Below, piece by piece: positions 16,965 to 24,715 of a stretch of 34,241 nucleotides of DNA (positions are counted from its first letter, which is position 1; each line of letters opens with the position of its first letter). The stretch is from contig DAIDHE010000164.1 of NCBI GenBank assembly GCA_027459775.1, positions 1 to 34,241 of the forward strand. Direction: 5' to 3'. The DNA comes from Planctomycetales bacterium. GTDB lineage: Bacteria; Planctomycetota; Planctomycetia; Isosphaerales; Isosphaeraceae. Under the pieces are notes generated by a model. It did not search any database, was not told the DNA's origin, and was given only the letters and a program-made list of their open reading frames with translations. Both the position numbers and the translations under genes were made by a program.

Positions 16965-17374
16965 GGCGAGGCGACCCCTGTCAGGCGAAAGACGATCCCG
17001 ATTCACCCACCGGCGAATTACGGGAGAAATGATGATTTCGTGTCGGTCCATTTTTTATTCTAGCAAGCAACCCTGGTGCGCGACAGCACTTAGCCCCCCC
17101 GAACCACGTTTGCACAGGACCGGCCACGGACAGAACCGCCTGCCCGGCGGGATTCGATCCCGAAATCAAAAAAAAAATGAGTGTGACACGCTACCTGGCA
17201 CCCAGACGACTTAGCTTTTCTGATGAGGAGACGTCGAGCCGCGGCCGACCCCGTCGTTCGACCCTCGATTCCAGCTCGGGCAAGGGGACGATCGCGGGAA
17301 GAAATCTTCCAAGGTTCCGTTCAGCGAGCCGACGACGCTTCGCGGGGCGGGCGATATCGAGGAGCACCACGAGG
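16965..17374. other. Intergenic region between divergent genes
   Basis: About 410 bases separate the kinase start from the small gene at 17375. Both strands have open frames here (a kinase extension to 17051 and an upstream extension from 17177), but their translations are low-complexity and basic, so I do not treat them as coding. The region has a run of A at 17166-17175 and a perfect inverted repeat, CGGGAT-TCG-ATCCCG, near 17150-17164. It probably holds the two divergent promoters, but I see no clear -35/-10 pair. Confidence 0.4.
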
Positions 17375-17731
17375 ATGAACCGGACCGCACAGCGAACTCA
17401 GGCGCAGGAAGGCGCGGACGCGTCGCAAGACCCGTCGCGCGAGTGGACCAATCGCCGGGCGTCGGAACAGGCCACTCGAGCCGCCAACGCCAGGCAGCAG
17501 AGCGGCCGCCGCCGCTTCGTCGACCCGACGACAAGCGAACGCGAATACTCCGAAGCCGAGATGGAGTTCATGCTCGCGATGAACGACTATAAGCGCTCGA
17601 GCGGGCGGATGTTTCCCACCTGGAGCGAAGTGCTCGAGGTTCTCCGCGCGCTCGGCTATGAAAAGGCAGCCCCCCCCAAGCCGAGCAGCAGCCGGCGCAG
17701 GCAGCCGCAACCCGCCGCGGCCGCGCGCTAG
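17375..17731 (+). CDS. Small conserved hypothetical protein (118 aa)
   Basis: I do not recognise a named family. The ATG at 17375 is preferred over the one at 17177 because the intervening 66 residues are Arg/Ser-rich and look non-coding. The N-terminal half is polar and probably disordered (Gln, Arg, Ala). The only ordered part is a helical segment near residues 50-95: [20 protein letters not shown], then [22 protein letters not shown]. The last 20 residues are Pro/Ser/Arg/Gln-rich. Short proteins with this 'F-P-TW-EVL-VL-LGY' segment occur across planctomycetes by my recollection; function unknown. No signal peptide or membrane segment is visible, so it is probably cytoplasmic. Confidence 0.6.
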   Translation: MNRTAQRTQAQEGADASQDPSREWTNRRASEQATRAANARQQSGRRRFVDPTTSEREYSEAEMEFMLAMNDYKRSSGRMFPTWSEVLEVLRALGYEKAAPPKPSSSRRRQPQPAAAAR

Positions 17732-17915
17732 GGACGCGGCTCGCCAAGGCGGCGGCAGCCGTTGACAACCCCGAGCGGACCCCCTATCGTCAAATCCTAG
17801 AAGACGATGGGTTCGCTCCACCGGCGCTCCGCCGTCGCGATCGGGCCGAGTGCAGACGCATCGGCCCGCGTCGTCCGGCCAAGCAGGTCCGCTTTGCCTC
17901 GCGTTTCGGGGTCTC

Positions 17916-19409
17916 ATGACGATTCGCACCAGGTTCGCACCCAGTCCAACCGGCTATCTTCACATTGGCGGCGTACGCACCGCCCTCTTCAACTGGCTCT
18001 TGGCCCGCCGCCACGGCGGCCAGTTCGTTCTACGCATCGACGACACCGACCGTGAACGCCACGTCGACCAGGCCGTCGAGAAAATCCTCGACGGCTTTCG
18101 CTGGATCGGAATCGACTGGGACGAAGGGCCCCAGATCGGCGGATCGAGCGGGCCCTATTACCAGTCGCAGCGAGGCGATCACTATCGCCGGGCCGTCGAA
18201 CGCTTGATCGCGTCCGGGCACGTCTATCGCGACTATACCACCGAGGCCCAGCGCTCGGCCGCCAAGAAGGCCGCCGAACGCGACAAGCGCGCCTACCGCT
18301 TCCGCAAAGTGCCCCTCTCCGACCACGAGCTCGCCCAATACGAGGCCGAGGGCCGACCGTACGCCCTGCGCTTCCAGGTTCCACTCGGCCGTACCCTTGT
18401 ACTCGCCGACCAGATCAAGGGAGACGTCTCCTTCGCCACCGAGGAAATCGGCGACTTCGTGATCGTGAGGCCCGACGGCGCTCCCCTCTACAACTTCGCC
18501 AGCGTCGTCGACGACGTCGACATGAAGATCACCCACATCGTCCGGGCCGAGGAGCACCTCTCGAACACGTTTCCCCAGCTTCTGGTCTTCGAGGCCCTGG
18601 GCGCGACCCTCCCCGTCTTCGCCCACATCCCCTACGTGGCCGAGCCCGGCTCGCGCGCCAAGATGTCCAAGCGCAAGATCGCCGACTACGAAAAGCAAGG
18701 CGTACTTGTGTATTTGCATCAATACATCGAGCGCGGCTATCTGCCCGAGGCGGTCATGAACTATCTCTCGCGCCTGGGCTGGAGCTACGACGACAGCCAG
18801 GAGATCTTCACGCGCCAGGAATTGATCGAGAAATTCTCGCTCGACCGCGTCAACAGCTCGCCCGCCAGCCACGACCAGGACAAGCTCTTCTGGGTGCAGG
18901 GTGAATGGATGAAGACGATCCCGCTCGACCAGAAGGTCGCCGGCGTGATCCCGTTCCTGGCGCAGGAGGGCTTGATCTCGAGCGAGCCTAAGCCTGACGA
19001 GCGCAGCCGAATCGAAGCGGTGGTGCAGGCGCTCGGCGACCGGCTCAAGATCTATTCCGACATCCTCAAGCTGGGCCGGTTCTTCTTCGCGGACGCGATC
19101 GTCCATGATCCCGACGCGGTCAAGAAGCGCTTGCGCAAGGAAGGCGTCGCGGCGATGCTGGGCGAGCTCGAGACGCTTTTGCATGAGACCGATCCTTTCG
19201 ATGTGGGAACCCTCGAGAAAGCCGTTCACGAGTTCGCCGAAAAAACGGGCCGCAAGATGGGCGACGTCGTGAACCCGCTCCGCGTGGCCGTCACCGGTCA
19301 GGGAGTCGGCCCCGGCCTCTACGACTGCCTGGCGATCCTCGGCCGCGAAACCTGCCTCGCCCGCCTCCAGCAGACCAGAGCGCTGCTGGCCGAGCCGGGA
19401 GCGGCGTAG
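17916..19409 (+). CDS. gltX: Glutamyl-tRNA synthetase
   Basis: This class I aminoacyl-tRNA synthetase of 497 aa charges tRNA(Glu), and possibly tRNA(Gln), with glutamate in the cytoplasm. The ATG at 17916 places the family signature directly at the N-terminus: TRFAPSPTGYLHIGGVRTALFNWL, whose HIGG stands for the HIGH motif. It is followed by LRIDDTDRERH. The second signature, KMSKRK, lies around residue 250 (about 18660-18677). The C-terminal third is the helical anticodon-binding part. Length and motif order fit a bacterial GltX. An upstream in-frame start at 17850 adds 22 residues that do not belong to the family. It is convergent with miaA, which ends 30 nt downstream. Confidence 0.97.
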   Translation: MTIRTRFAPSPTGYLHIGGVRTALFNWLLARRHGGQFVLRIDDTDRERHVDQAVEKILDGFRWIGIDWDEGPQIGGSSGPYYQSQRGDHYRRAVERLIASGHVYRDYTTEAQRSAAKKAAERDKRAYRFRKVPLSDHELAQYEAEGRPYALRFQVPLGRTLVLADQIKGDVSFATEEIGDFVIVRPDGAPLYNFASVVDDVDMKITHIVRAEEHLSNTFPQLLVFEALGATLPVFAHIPYVAEPGSRAKMSKRKIADYEKQGVLVYLHQYIERGYLPEAVMNYLSRLGWSYDDSQEIFTRQELIEKFSLDRVNSSPASHDQDKLFWVQGEWMKTIPLDQKVAGVIPFLAQEGLISSEPKPDERSRIEAVVQALGDRLKIYSDILKLGRFFFADAIVHDPDAVKKRLRKEGVAAMLGELETLLHETDPFDVGTLEKAVHEFAEKTGRKMGDVVNPLRVAVTGQGVGPGLYDCLAILGRETCLARLQQTRALLAEPGAA

Positions 19410-19439
19410 AGCGGACGAGTGCTCTCACTGATGGCCTTG

Positions 19440-20420
19440 CTACGCCTTCTGCCACCCCTCGATCCTCGGGGCCAGGCGGTCGGCGATTTGTTGGGGACTC
19501 TCGTCGGCCGCGACCGGGAACAAGACGACCTCGCTCAGGCCGCGAAACCAGGTCCGCTGGCGTTTGGCGAACTGGCGGGTACGGGCCTGGATCCGCTCGA
19601 TGGCGGCCGATTCCGTCAAGCGGCCGCTCAAGAGATCGAACGCCTCGCGATAGCCGATGGCCTGGGCCGCTGTCTGGTCGAGTGGCGGGTCGAGAACGCG
19701 CAGCCGCCGCGCCTCGTCGAGAAAACCGCTCTTGAAGAACCGCTCCACACGCGCGCTAATCCGGCGGTTGAGCGCGTCTCGGTCGAGCTCAAGCGCAACG
19801 ACGGGAACCGTCGCCGGAGCGGGCCGCTCGTGCTCGGTCTGGAGCGCCGACAGCGGCCGCCTCGAAAGAGCGAGCACCTCGAGGGCCCGAACGATCCTGC
19901 GGCGATCATGCGGATGCACCCGGGCGGCGACCGCGGGGTCGTGCTCCGCCAGCCGCTCATGGAGCGCCGCCTCGCCCAGCGCCAGCGCCTCGCGCTCGAG
20001 CCCGGCGCGGAGCTCGGGATCGGAGCCGGCGCCCTCGAACAGCCCGCGCAATAGTGCTTTCATATAAAGTGGAGTCCCACCAACAAAAAGGACGCGCTTG
20101 CCCCGCGATTCAACCTCGAGGGCGCGCTCGGCCGCCCACTGGCGATACGCGGCGACGCTCGAGCGCTGCCAGGGGTCGAGGACGTCGATCAGGTGGTGCG
20201 GCACGCCTCCGCGCTCCTCCTGAGTCGGCTTCGCCGTGCCGATGTCGAGCCCGCGGTAGAGCGTCATCGAATCGAGCGCCAGGATCTCGGCGCCCAGGCG
20301 CTTCGCGAGCTCGACGCCGACCGCCGTCTTGCCCGAGGCGGTCGGGCCGGTGAGATAAACCGCCCGATGAAAGACCGCGGCGTCTAGCGTCAAGGTTCGC
20401 ACTCCATCTTGGAAACACAT
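19440..20420 (-). CDS. miaA: tRNA dimethylallyltransferase
   Basis: MiaA transfers a dimethylallyl group to N6 of adenosine 37 in tRNAs that read codons starting with U. The 326-aa sequence shows the P-loop GPTASGKT near residue 25, the substrate-binding DSMTLYRGLDIGTAKPT, GVPHHLIDVLDP, and GGTPLYMKALLRG. The C-terminal ARTRQFAKRQRTWFRGL segment is the conserved tRNA-binding region. Length is normal. The first 18 residues precede the domain; the codon at 20420 is the most upstream ATG. The gene is divergent from the phosphofructokinase gene, with a 229-base shared upstream region, and convergent with gltX. Confidence 0.96.
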   Translation of the reverse strand: MCFQDGVRTLTLDAAVFHRAVYLTGPTASGKTAVGVELAKRLGAEILALDSMTLYRGLDIGTAKPTQEERGGVPHHLIDVLDPWQRSSVAAYRQWAAERALEVESRGKRVLFVGGTPLYMKALLRGLFEGAGSDPELRAGLEREALALGEAALHERLAEHDPAVAARVHPHDRRRIVRALEVLALSRRPLSALQTEHERPAPATVPVVALELDRDALNRRISARVERFFKSGFLDEARRLRVLDPPLDQTAAQAIGYREAFDLLSGRLTESAAIERIQARTRQFAKRQRTWFRGLSEVVLFPVAADESPQQIADRLAPRIEGWQKA

Positions 20421-20649
20421 GTTCCGCGCTCAACCCATTGTGGAGCGCTCGGTCGCCTGTTCAACGTACCACGCCGAGCGGTCGGATCGGCAGACAAGGG
20501 CGTTGTGGACGGGCGGGCGGGGCGTTAGTGTTGCGGGGGTCCGAATCGAATCATGGCGGCCAGCGGCCCGTGACCGCCCGAGGTCGGTGATCGAGGCCGC
20601 GTGTTCATGGAATCGTTCAACGTTCACAGCCCCAAAAAGGAAGCTCGAG

Positions 20650-21951
20650 ATGTCGTCCTCTTCATCCGTCGCCGGCGGCTCGATTCGCCGGGTCGCCATC
20701 CTGTTCGCGGGAGGCCCCGCACCGGCGGCCAACGCCGTGATCTCCACCGCGGCCGCCGCCTTCGGCCGCCAGAAAATCGAGGTTCTGGGCATCCTTCACG
20801 GATATGCTCACTTGATTGAATATTCGCCCGACAACCCGATGCAGGAAGGCCGCGATTACGTCGTCCTCGATCAGAGCCGCCTGCGCCGAACCCGCAACAC
20901 GCGGGGCATCATGATTGGAACCTCGCGCACGAACCCGGGCAAGGACGTCTCGAGCCCCAGCCATCTCACCGACCCCGCCCGCTCCACCGGCCTGCGCACG
21001 GTCCACCAGGCGCTCAAGTCGCTGGGGGTCGACGCCCTGATCTCGATCGGCGGCGACGACACCCTCAAGACCGCTAACAAGCTCAAGCAATTTCAGGATC
21101 TGCTCCCGGCCGGCGAAAAACGCATCGCCGTCGTCCACGTCCCCAAGACCATCGACAACGACTATCCGGGGATCGATTTCACCTTCGGCTATTTCACCGC
21201 CGTCGAGGTCATCGCCGGCGAGATCCGCAACCTGCTCGCCGACGCCGAGGCCGGGCGCATGTACTTCCTGGTCGAGTCGATGGGCCGGAGCGCGGGCTGG
21301 CTGGCCTATGGCGCGGCCATCGCCGGCGAGGCCAGCCTCGTCATCTCGGTCGAGGATCTGACCGCCGACTACATGACCACCGAGACCCTCACCGACCCCA
21401 AGACCGGAACGTCCACCAGCCGCGACGTCATGCGGATCGAGAAGGTGGTCAACCTGATCGTGCAGGTCATGATGCTCCGCGAACAGGAGAAAAAGGAATT
21501 CGGCGTGGTCGTCGTGGCCGAGGGGCTGGGTACGTACATGCCCTCCAAGTACATGGACGGAGTGACCTTCGACGACCATGGCCACATCGCGCTGGCCCAG
21601 ACCAAGCTCGCGGCCACGCTCACCAAGCTGGTCGAGGCGGAATACCAGCGGCGAAACGGCCGCAAGCGGCGGGTGACCGGGGTCCAGCTCGGCTACGAGG
21701 CCCGATGCGCCCCGCCCCATGCCTTTGACGTCGTCCTGGGCAGCCAGCTCGGCGTTGGCGCCTACCGCGCCCTGGTCGAAAACGGACTGGACGGCGTGCT
21801 GATCTCGATCTCGGGGCAGTTCAACCTGAACTACGTCCCGTTCAGCACTCTCATCAATCCTGAAACCCTGGTCACCGTGATTCGCTTCATCCAGCCCGGC
21901 TCCGACTTTCAAAAGCTGGCTCGGTTCCTGGAGAATTATCCCCACGACTGA
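20650..21951 (+). CDS. pfp: Pyrophosphate-type phosphofructokinase
   Basis: This 433-aa protein phosphorylates fructose 6-phosphate in glycolysis. The ATG at 20650 has AAGGA nine bases upstream and starts just before the nucleotide-fold motif VAILFAGGPAPAANAVI. Two positions decide the phosphoryl donor: the GGDDT motif (Asp where ATP enzymes have Gly) and PKTIDND (Lys where ATP enzymes have Gly). Both are typical of reversible pyrophosphate-dependent enzymes. The substrate motif ESMGRSAGWLA is also present. An upstream in-frame extension from 20419 is not supported. The opposite strand is open over nearly the whole gene as an extension of the M48 peptidase frame, most likely a coding-bias shadow. 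Confidence 0.94.
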   Translation: MSSSSSVAGGSIRRVAILFAGGPAPAANAVISTAAAAFGRQKIEVLGILHGYAHLIEYSPDNPMQEGRDYVVLDQSRLRRTRNTRGIMIGTSRTNPGKDVSSPSHLTDPARSTGLRTVHQALKSLGVDALISIGGDDTLKTANKLKQFQDLLPAGEKRIAVVHVPKTIDNDYPGIDFTFGYFTAVEVIAGEIRNLLADAEAGRMYFLVESMGRSAGWLAYGAAIAGEASLVISVEDLTADYMTTETLTDPKTGTSTSRDVMRIEKVVNLIVQVMMLREQEKKEFGVVVVAEGLGTYMPSKYMDGVTFDDHGHIALAQTKLAATLTKLVEAEYQRRNGRKRRVTGVQLGYEARCAPPHAFDVVLGSQLGVGAYRALVENGLDGVLISISGQFNLNYVPFSTLINPETLVTVIRFIQPGSDFQKLARFLENYPHD

Positions 21952-23214
21952 GTCGTCGGCCTCGAGCTCGATCGCGCGCCCAAGCGCGGCCAGCGCCACG
22001 CCGGCGGCGATCGCCAGGCCGAGGGCGATCAGTATCCCGAGCTGCCCCAGCCCCCGCGGCGGCGGCTCGGGACGGGGATAATCGGGCGGCGCGCCGGCGG
22101 CGACCAGACGATCGTACAGATTGGGATGCGACAGGTTCTGGACCACCAGGACCATGGGAACCAGATTCGCCTCGTAAATCCGTTCGAGCGCCTGGGCATA
22201 AACACCCGGCTCGGACTCGTACGATTTCGCCTGCTCGTCGGCGCGAACTTCCATTCGCCGCGACACCGCGCGGGTGCGACTCAAGAAGAGGATCAAGAGC
22301 AAGAACGCGGCCAGCTCCACGATCAAGCCCCAGCCCCAGCCCACGATGGTCGGGAGCAGGAGAGCCGGCCCGAAGATGAAGCACGACACCGCGATGGGCT
22401 TTGCGATCCGCATCAGGCGCACCCTTCGCGGCTCGCTCAGATGAGCGAGCTCGTGTGCCATGACCGCGGCGAGTTGGTCGTCGCTCAGGATTGCGAGCAG
22501 GGCCGGCGTACAGGCCACCCGCCCAAGGTGCGGAAACGCCATGGCATTGGCCATCGGGAGCGCCAACTCGAAAACGCCCGGCGATTCCACGCCCATGTTC
22601 TTGGCGACGCCCGCCGTCACCCTCCTGAGCCGGTCGCCACAGGGATACGCCACGCCCAGAACCCAAAGCCCCGCTTGCCACCCCCACAGCAGATAGGCGG
22701 TCAAGAGCACGATCCCAAGCGCCATCGCCACGGCCCACGGCGTGAGCCCGGACGCACCAAGCACGACAGCCGCCGAAGCAACGGCCATAAGTCCCCCGAC
22801 CATGAGCAATCGCGAGATGAGATGGTTCCGAGCGGGGCGCGGACTCATGGCGAAAGCCGGCATGATTCGCCGGATGAAGGGCAGCGGCGCGCCAATCACA
22901 CCGACCCACGCCGCCGCGACCACCATCACGAGGGATGTGTACCGCGTCCTGGCGTCGAGGTCCTCAAGCGCGACCATCGCTCCCACCACAAGGGGAGCGG
23001 GAACCAGAAGCATGCAGAGCGTCCCCAGCCGACGGCCGCCCCAGCTCAACCGAGCCCGTTCCGGCCATGACGTCGCTCGCGACCGAAAAAAAGGGATAAG
23101 CACAACCCCCATCGCCACGAACGTTACCAGCCAGGCCGCCGCGAACACCGCGCCCGAAAGCATCGCAATCCTGAGCACGACCCCCATCGTTCCCGCGCCA
23201 AGCCAACCGCTCAT
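20662..23214 (-). CDS. M48-type membrane metallopeptidase; frame runs on past its expected end
   Basis: From the ATG at 23214, preceded by AAGGGGG, the frame encodes a membrane zinc peptidase: several N-terminal membrane helices, then MAHELAHLSEP with the HExxH zinc site, then RRMEVRADEQA, which carries the distal Glu ligand, two more hydrophobic segments, and AALGRAIELEADDS. This fits the HtpX/Ste24-like M48 family, which cleaves misfolded or CAAX-like substrates. The convincing part ends near 21955, about 420 residues. No in-frame stop follows, and the frame continues for some 430 codons antisense to pfp down to 20662; that tail has no recognisable domain. A one-base shift would give a stop at 21936-21938 in one direction or at 21887 in the other, so a 3' frameshift is likely. 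Confidence 0.75.
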   Translation of the reverse strand: MSGWLGAGTMGVVLRIAMLSGAVFAAAWLVTFVAMGVVLIPFFRSRATSWPERARLSWGGRRLGTLCMLLVPAPLVVGAMVALEDLDARTRYTSLVMVVAAAWVGVIGAPLPFIRRIMPAFAMSPRPARNHLISRLLMVGGLMAVASAAVVLGASGLTPWAVAMALGIVLLTAYLLWGWQAGLWVLGVAYPCGDRLRRVTAGVAKNMGVESPGVFELALPMANAMAFPHLGRVACTPALLAILSDDQLAAVMAHELAHLSEPRRVRLMRIAKPIAVSCFIFGPALLLPTIVGWGWGLIVELAAFLLLILFLSRTRAVSRRMEVRADEQAKSYESEPGVYAQALERIYEANLVPMVLVVQNLSHPNLYDRLVAAGAPPDYPRPEPPPRGLGQLGILIALGLAIAAGVALAALGRAIELEADDSVVGIILQEPSQLLKVGAGLDEANHGDQGFRIDESAERDVVQVELPRDRDQHAVQSVFDQGAVGANAELAAQDDVKGMGRGASGLVAELDPGHPPLAAVSPLVFRLDQLGERGRELGLGQRDVAMVVEGHSVHVLGGHVRTQPLGHDDHAEFLFLLFAEHHDLHDQVDHLLDPHDVAAGGRSGLGVGEGLGGHVVGGQILDRDDEAGLAGDGRAIGQPARAPAHRLDQEVHAPGLGVGEQVADLAGDDLDGGEIAEGEIDPRIVVVDGLGDVDDGDAFFAGREQILKLLELVSGLEGVVAADRDQGVDPQRLERLVDRAQAGGAGGVGEMAGARDVLARVRARGSNHDAPRVAGSAQAALIEDDVIAAFLHRVVGRIFNQVSISVKDAQNLDFLAAEGGGRGGDHGVGRRCGASREQDGDPANRAAGDG

Positions 23215-23280
23215 GAGACGCCCCCTTCAATCAATCGATCCGGCCGCGCCCAAGGAACCGCCATGATCGCCGGCCCTTGC

Positions 23281-23586
23281 TCAAACCGCCACCCAGACGT
23301 GATCGCCGCGGATCTCACAGGGAAAGCACTCGACCCATTCGCCGCGGACGGTCGCACAGCGTCCGTCCCCGAGCCGGAACCGCCAGTGATGGAGCGGGCA
23401 GACGGCTTCGCCCTCTTCCACCCATCCAAACCCCAACGTTCCTCCCGCGTGTGGACACCGCCCCGCGATCGCCCACGCCGCCCCGCCCACGCGGAACACC
23501 GCGACCCGTACCCCGGCGAGCTCGAGCGCCCGCCCACGCCCCTCGGCTATCTCGTCCAACCGGCACGCTGAAACCCAGACCGCCAT
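23281..23586 (-). CDS. Small Rieske [2Fe-2S] ferredoxin-type protein
   Basis: The ATG at 23586 is chosen because GGAGG lies six bases upstream; an ATG at 23592 directly abuts that site. The 101-aa protein is a single Rieske domain with both cluster-binding boxes: CPHAG (Cys44, His46) and CPLHHW (Cys63, His66). It has no membrane helix or fused oxygenase domain, so it is probably a soluble electron carrier of the nitrite-reductase-small-subunit/ferredoxin type. A much longer open frame upstream, to 24423, is antisense to the NHL gene and not convincing. It lies 66 nt before the M48 peptidase gene on the same strand; a functional link is not evident. The redox partner is unknown. Confidence 0.88.
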   Translation of the reverse strand: MAVWVSACRLDEIAEGRGRALELAGVRVAVFRVGGAAWAIAGRCPHAGGTLGFGWVEEGEAVCPLHHWRFRLGDGRCATVRGEWVECFPCEIRGDHVWVAV

Positions 23587-23745
23587 CACCATCCTCCCGC
23601 GCCATCGAGTTTCGAGGGCGTCACACCTTGCACCCGCCATGAGGCCCGCGATTCGGACTTCGCCGCGCCGACCGCCTAGGACTTGCGTCCGAGACGTCGG
23701 CTTCTGTAAATTCTTAAGGATGTCGTTCGCGGGTCCAAGTGTCGT

Positions 23746-24705
23746 TTGGCGACGGGCGTGGTTTTCTTGGCAACTCTCGGCTGTGTCAAGCGGACGCGAT
23801 ACCCGGCGGGGGTGATCGCGGCCCTGTGTCTCTTTTTGGCGGGCTGCGAGCCCCTTGCGCGCTCCGAGCCCGACCTGGTCTGGGGGCTGCACGGAGTGAT
23901 CCCTGGGCATTTGCATAAACCGCGGACGGCCGCGTTTGACGCCCAGGACCATTTGTTTCTCGCCGATCTCACCGACCGCATCCAGGTGTTCGACCGTGAC
24001 GGCGGGTTCCTGAAATGCTGGCGCACGCCCGACTTCAACGTCGACGGACCGAGCGGGCTCACCATCGACCGCCAGGGCCGGCTGCTGGTCGCCGACACCC
24101 ATTTCTATCGCGTGCTGGTCTATTCCCGCGAGGGGGATTTGTTGTTCCAGATCGGCGACGGCGTGCAAGGAACGACCCCCGGCCGATTCGGCTATCCCAC
24201 CGACGTCGTCACCGATCGGGAGGGGAATTTTTATGTGGCCGAATACGGCGAGAACGACCGGATCCAGGTCTTCTCGCCCGATGGAAAATGGCGGAGGCAA
24301 TGGGGTGGGCATGGGTATGAGCTCGGTGAATTCCTCAGGCCGCGGGCGATCGCGATCGACGACCTCGATCGGCTCTACGTCGCCGATAGCTGCAACCACA
24401 GGATCCAGGTGTTCGACCTTCAAGGGAAACTCCTGCTAAGCTGGGGGTCGCGCGGGACCGAGTCCGGGCGGATGAGCTATCCCTACGATCTGGCGATCGG
24501 ACCCGACCACTGTCTTTACGTCTGCGAGTACGGCAACAACCGGGTGCAGAAGTTCTCGCTCACGGGCGATTCGCTAGGGCTCTGGGGAACGGCCGGCCGG
24601 GGGCCGGGCCAGCTCGACAATCCCTACGCCCTCGCCGTCGACAGCAAGGGCTCGGTCTCGGTCGTCGACTCCAACAATCACCGCGTGCAACGATTCCGCC
24701 TTTAA
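23746..24705 (+). CDS. NHL-repeat lipoprotein
   Basis: The frame opens with TTG at 23746; a GTG at 23758 is an alternative. Both give a lipoprotein signal with lipobox LFLAGC, the Cys being residue 34 from the first start, so the protein should be lipid-anchored. The rest is a beta-propeller of about six NHL repeats, visible as repeated RIQVF, G-LYVADS-NHRIQVF and FPYDLAI-like blocks, for example LYVADSCNHRIQVFD, LYVCEYGNNRVQKFS and VSVVDSNNHRVQRF. NHL propellers bind proteins or sugars or act as scaffold; the target is unknown. The VWA/GATase-like gene begins 11 nt later, so this gene is probably the first of the 23746-30388 cluster. Confidence 0.88.
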   Translation: MATGVVFLATLGCVKRTRYPAGVIAALCLFLAGCEPLARSEPDLVWGLHGVIPGHLHKPRTAAFDAQDHLFLADLTDRIQVFDRDGGFLKCWRTPDFNVDGPSGLTIDRQGRLLVADTHFYRVLVYSREGDLLFQIGDGVQGTTPGRFGYPTDVVTDREGNFYVAEYGENDRIQVFSPDGKWRRQWGGHGYELGEFLRPRAIAIDDLDRLYVADSCNHRIQVFDLQGKLLLSWGSRGTESGRMSYPYDLAIGPDHCLYVCEYGNNRVQKFSLTGDSLGLWGTAGRGPGQLDNPYALAVDSKGSVSVVDSNNHRVQRFRL

Positions 24706-24715
24706 GACTCGGGAC

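Noticed and set aside
15360..17063. 567-codon plus-strand frame opposite the Ser/Thr kinase
   Set aside because: The kinase on the minus strand has intact HRD, DFG and Lys motifs; the plus-strand translation is repetitive and lacks any motif.
17145..17166. tRNA-like T-arm (GGGATTCGATCCC)
   Set aside because: The palindrome does not form the 5-bp stem/7-nt loop of a T-arm and no acceptor, D or anticodon arm can be drawn around it. It also lacks a downstream T-run on either strand, so it is not a clear terminator.
19408..19427. Hairpin AGAGC/GCTCT between gltX and miaA as a terminator
   Set aside because: The stem is only 5 bp with an 8-nt loop and no T-run follows on either strand.
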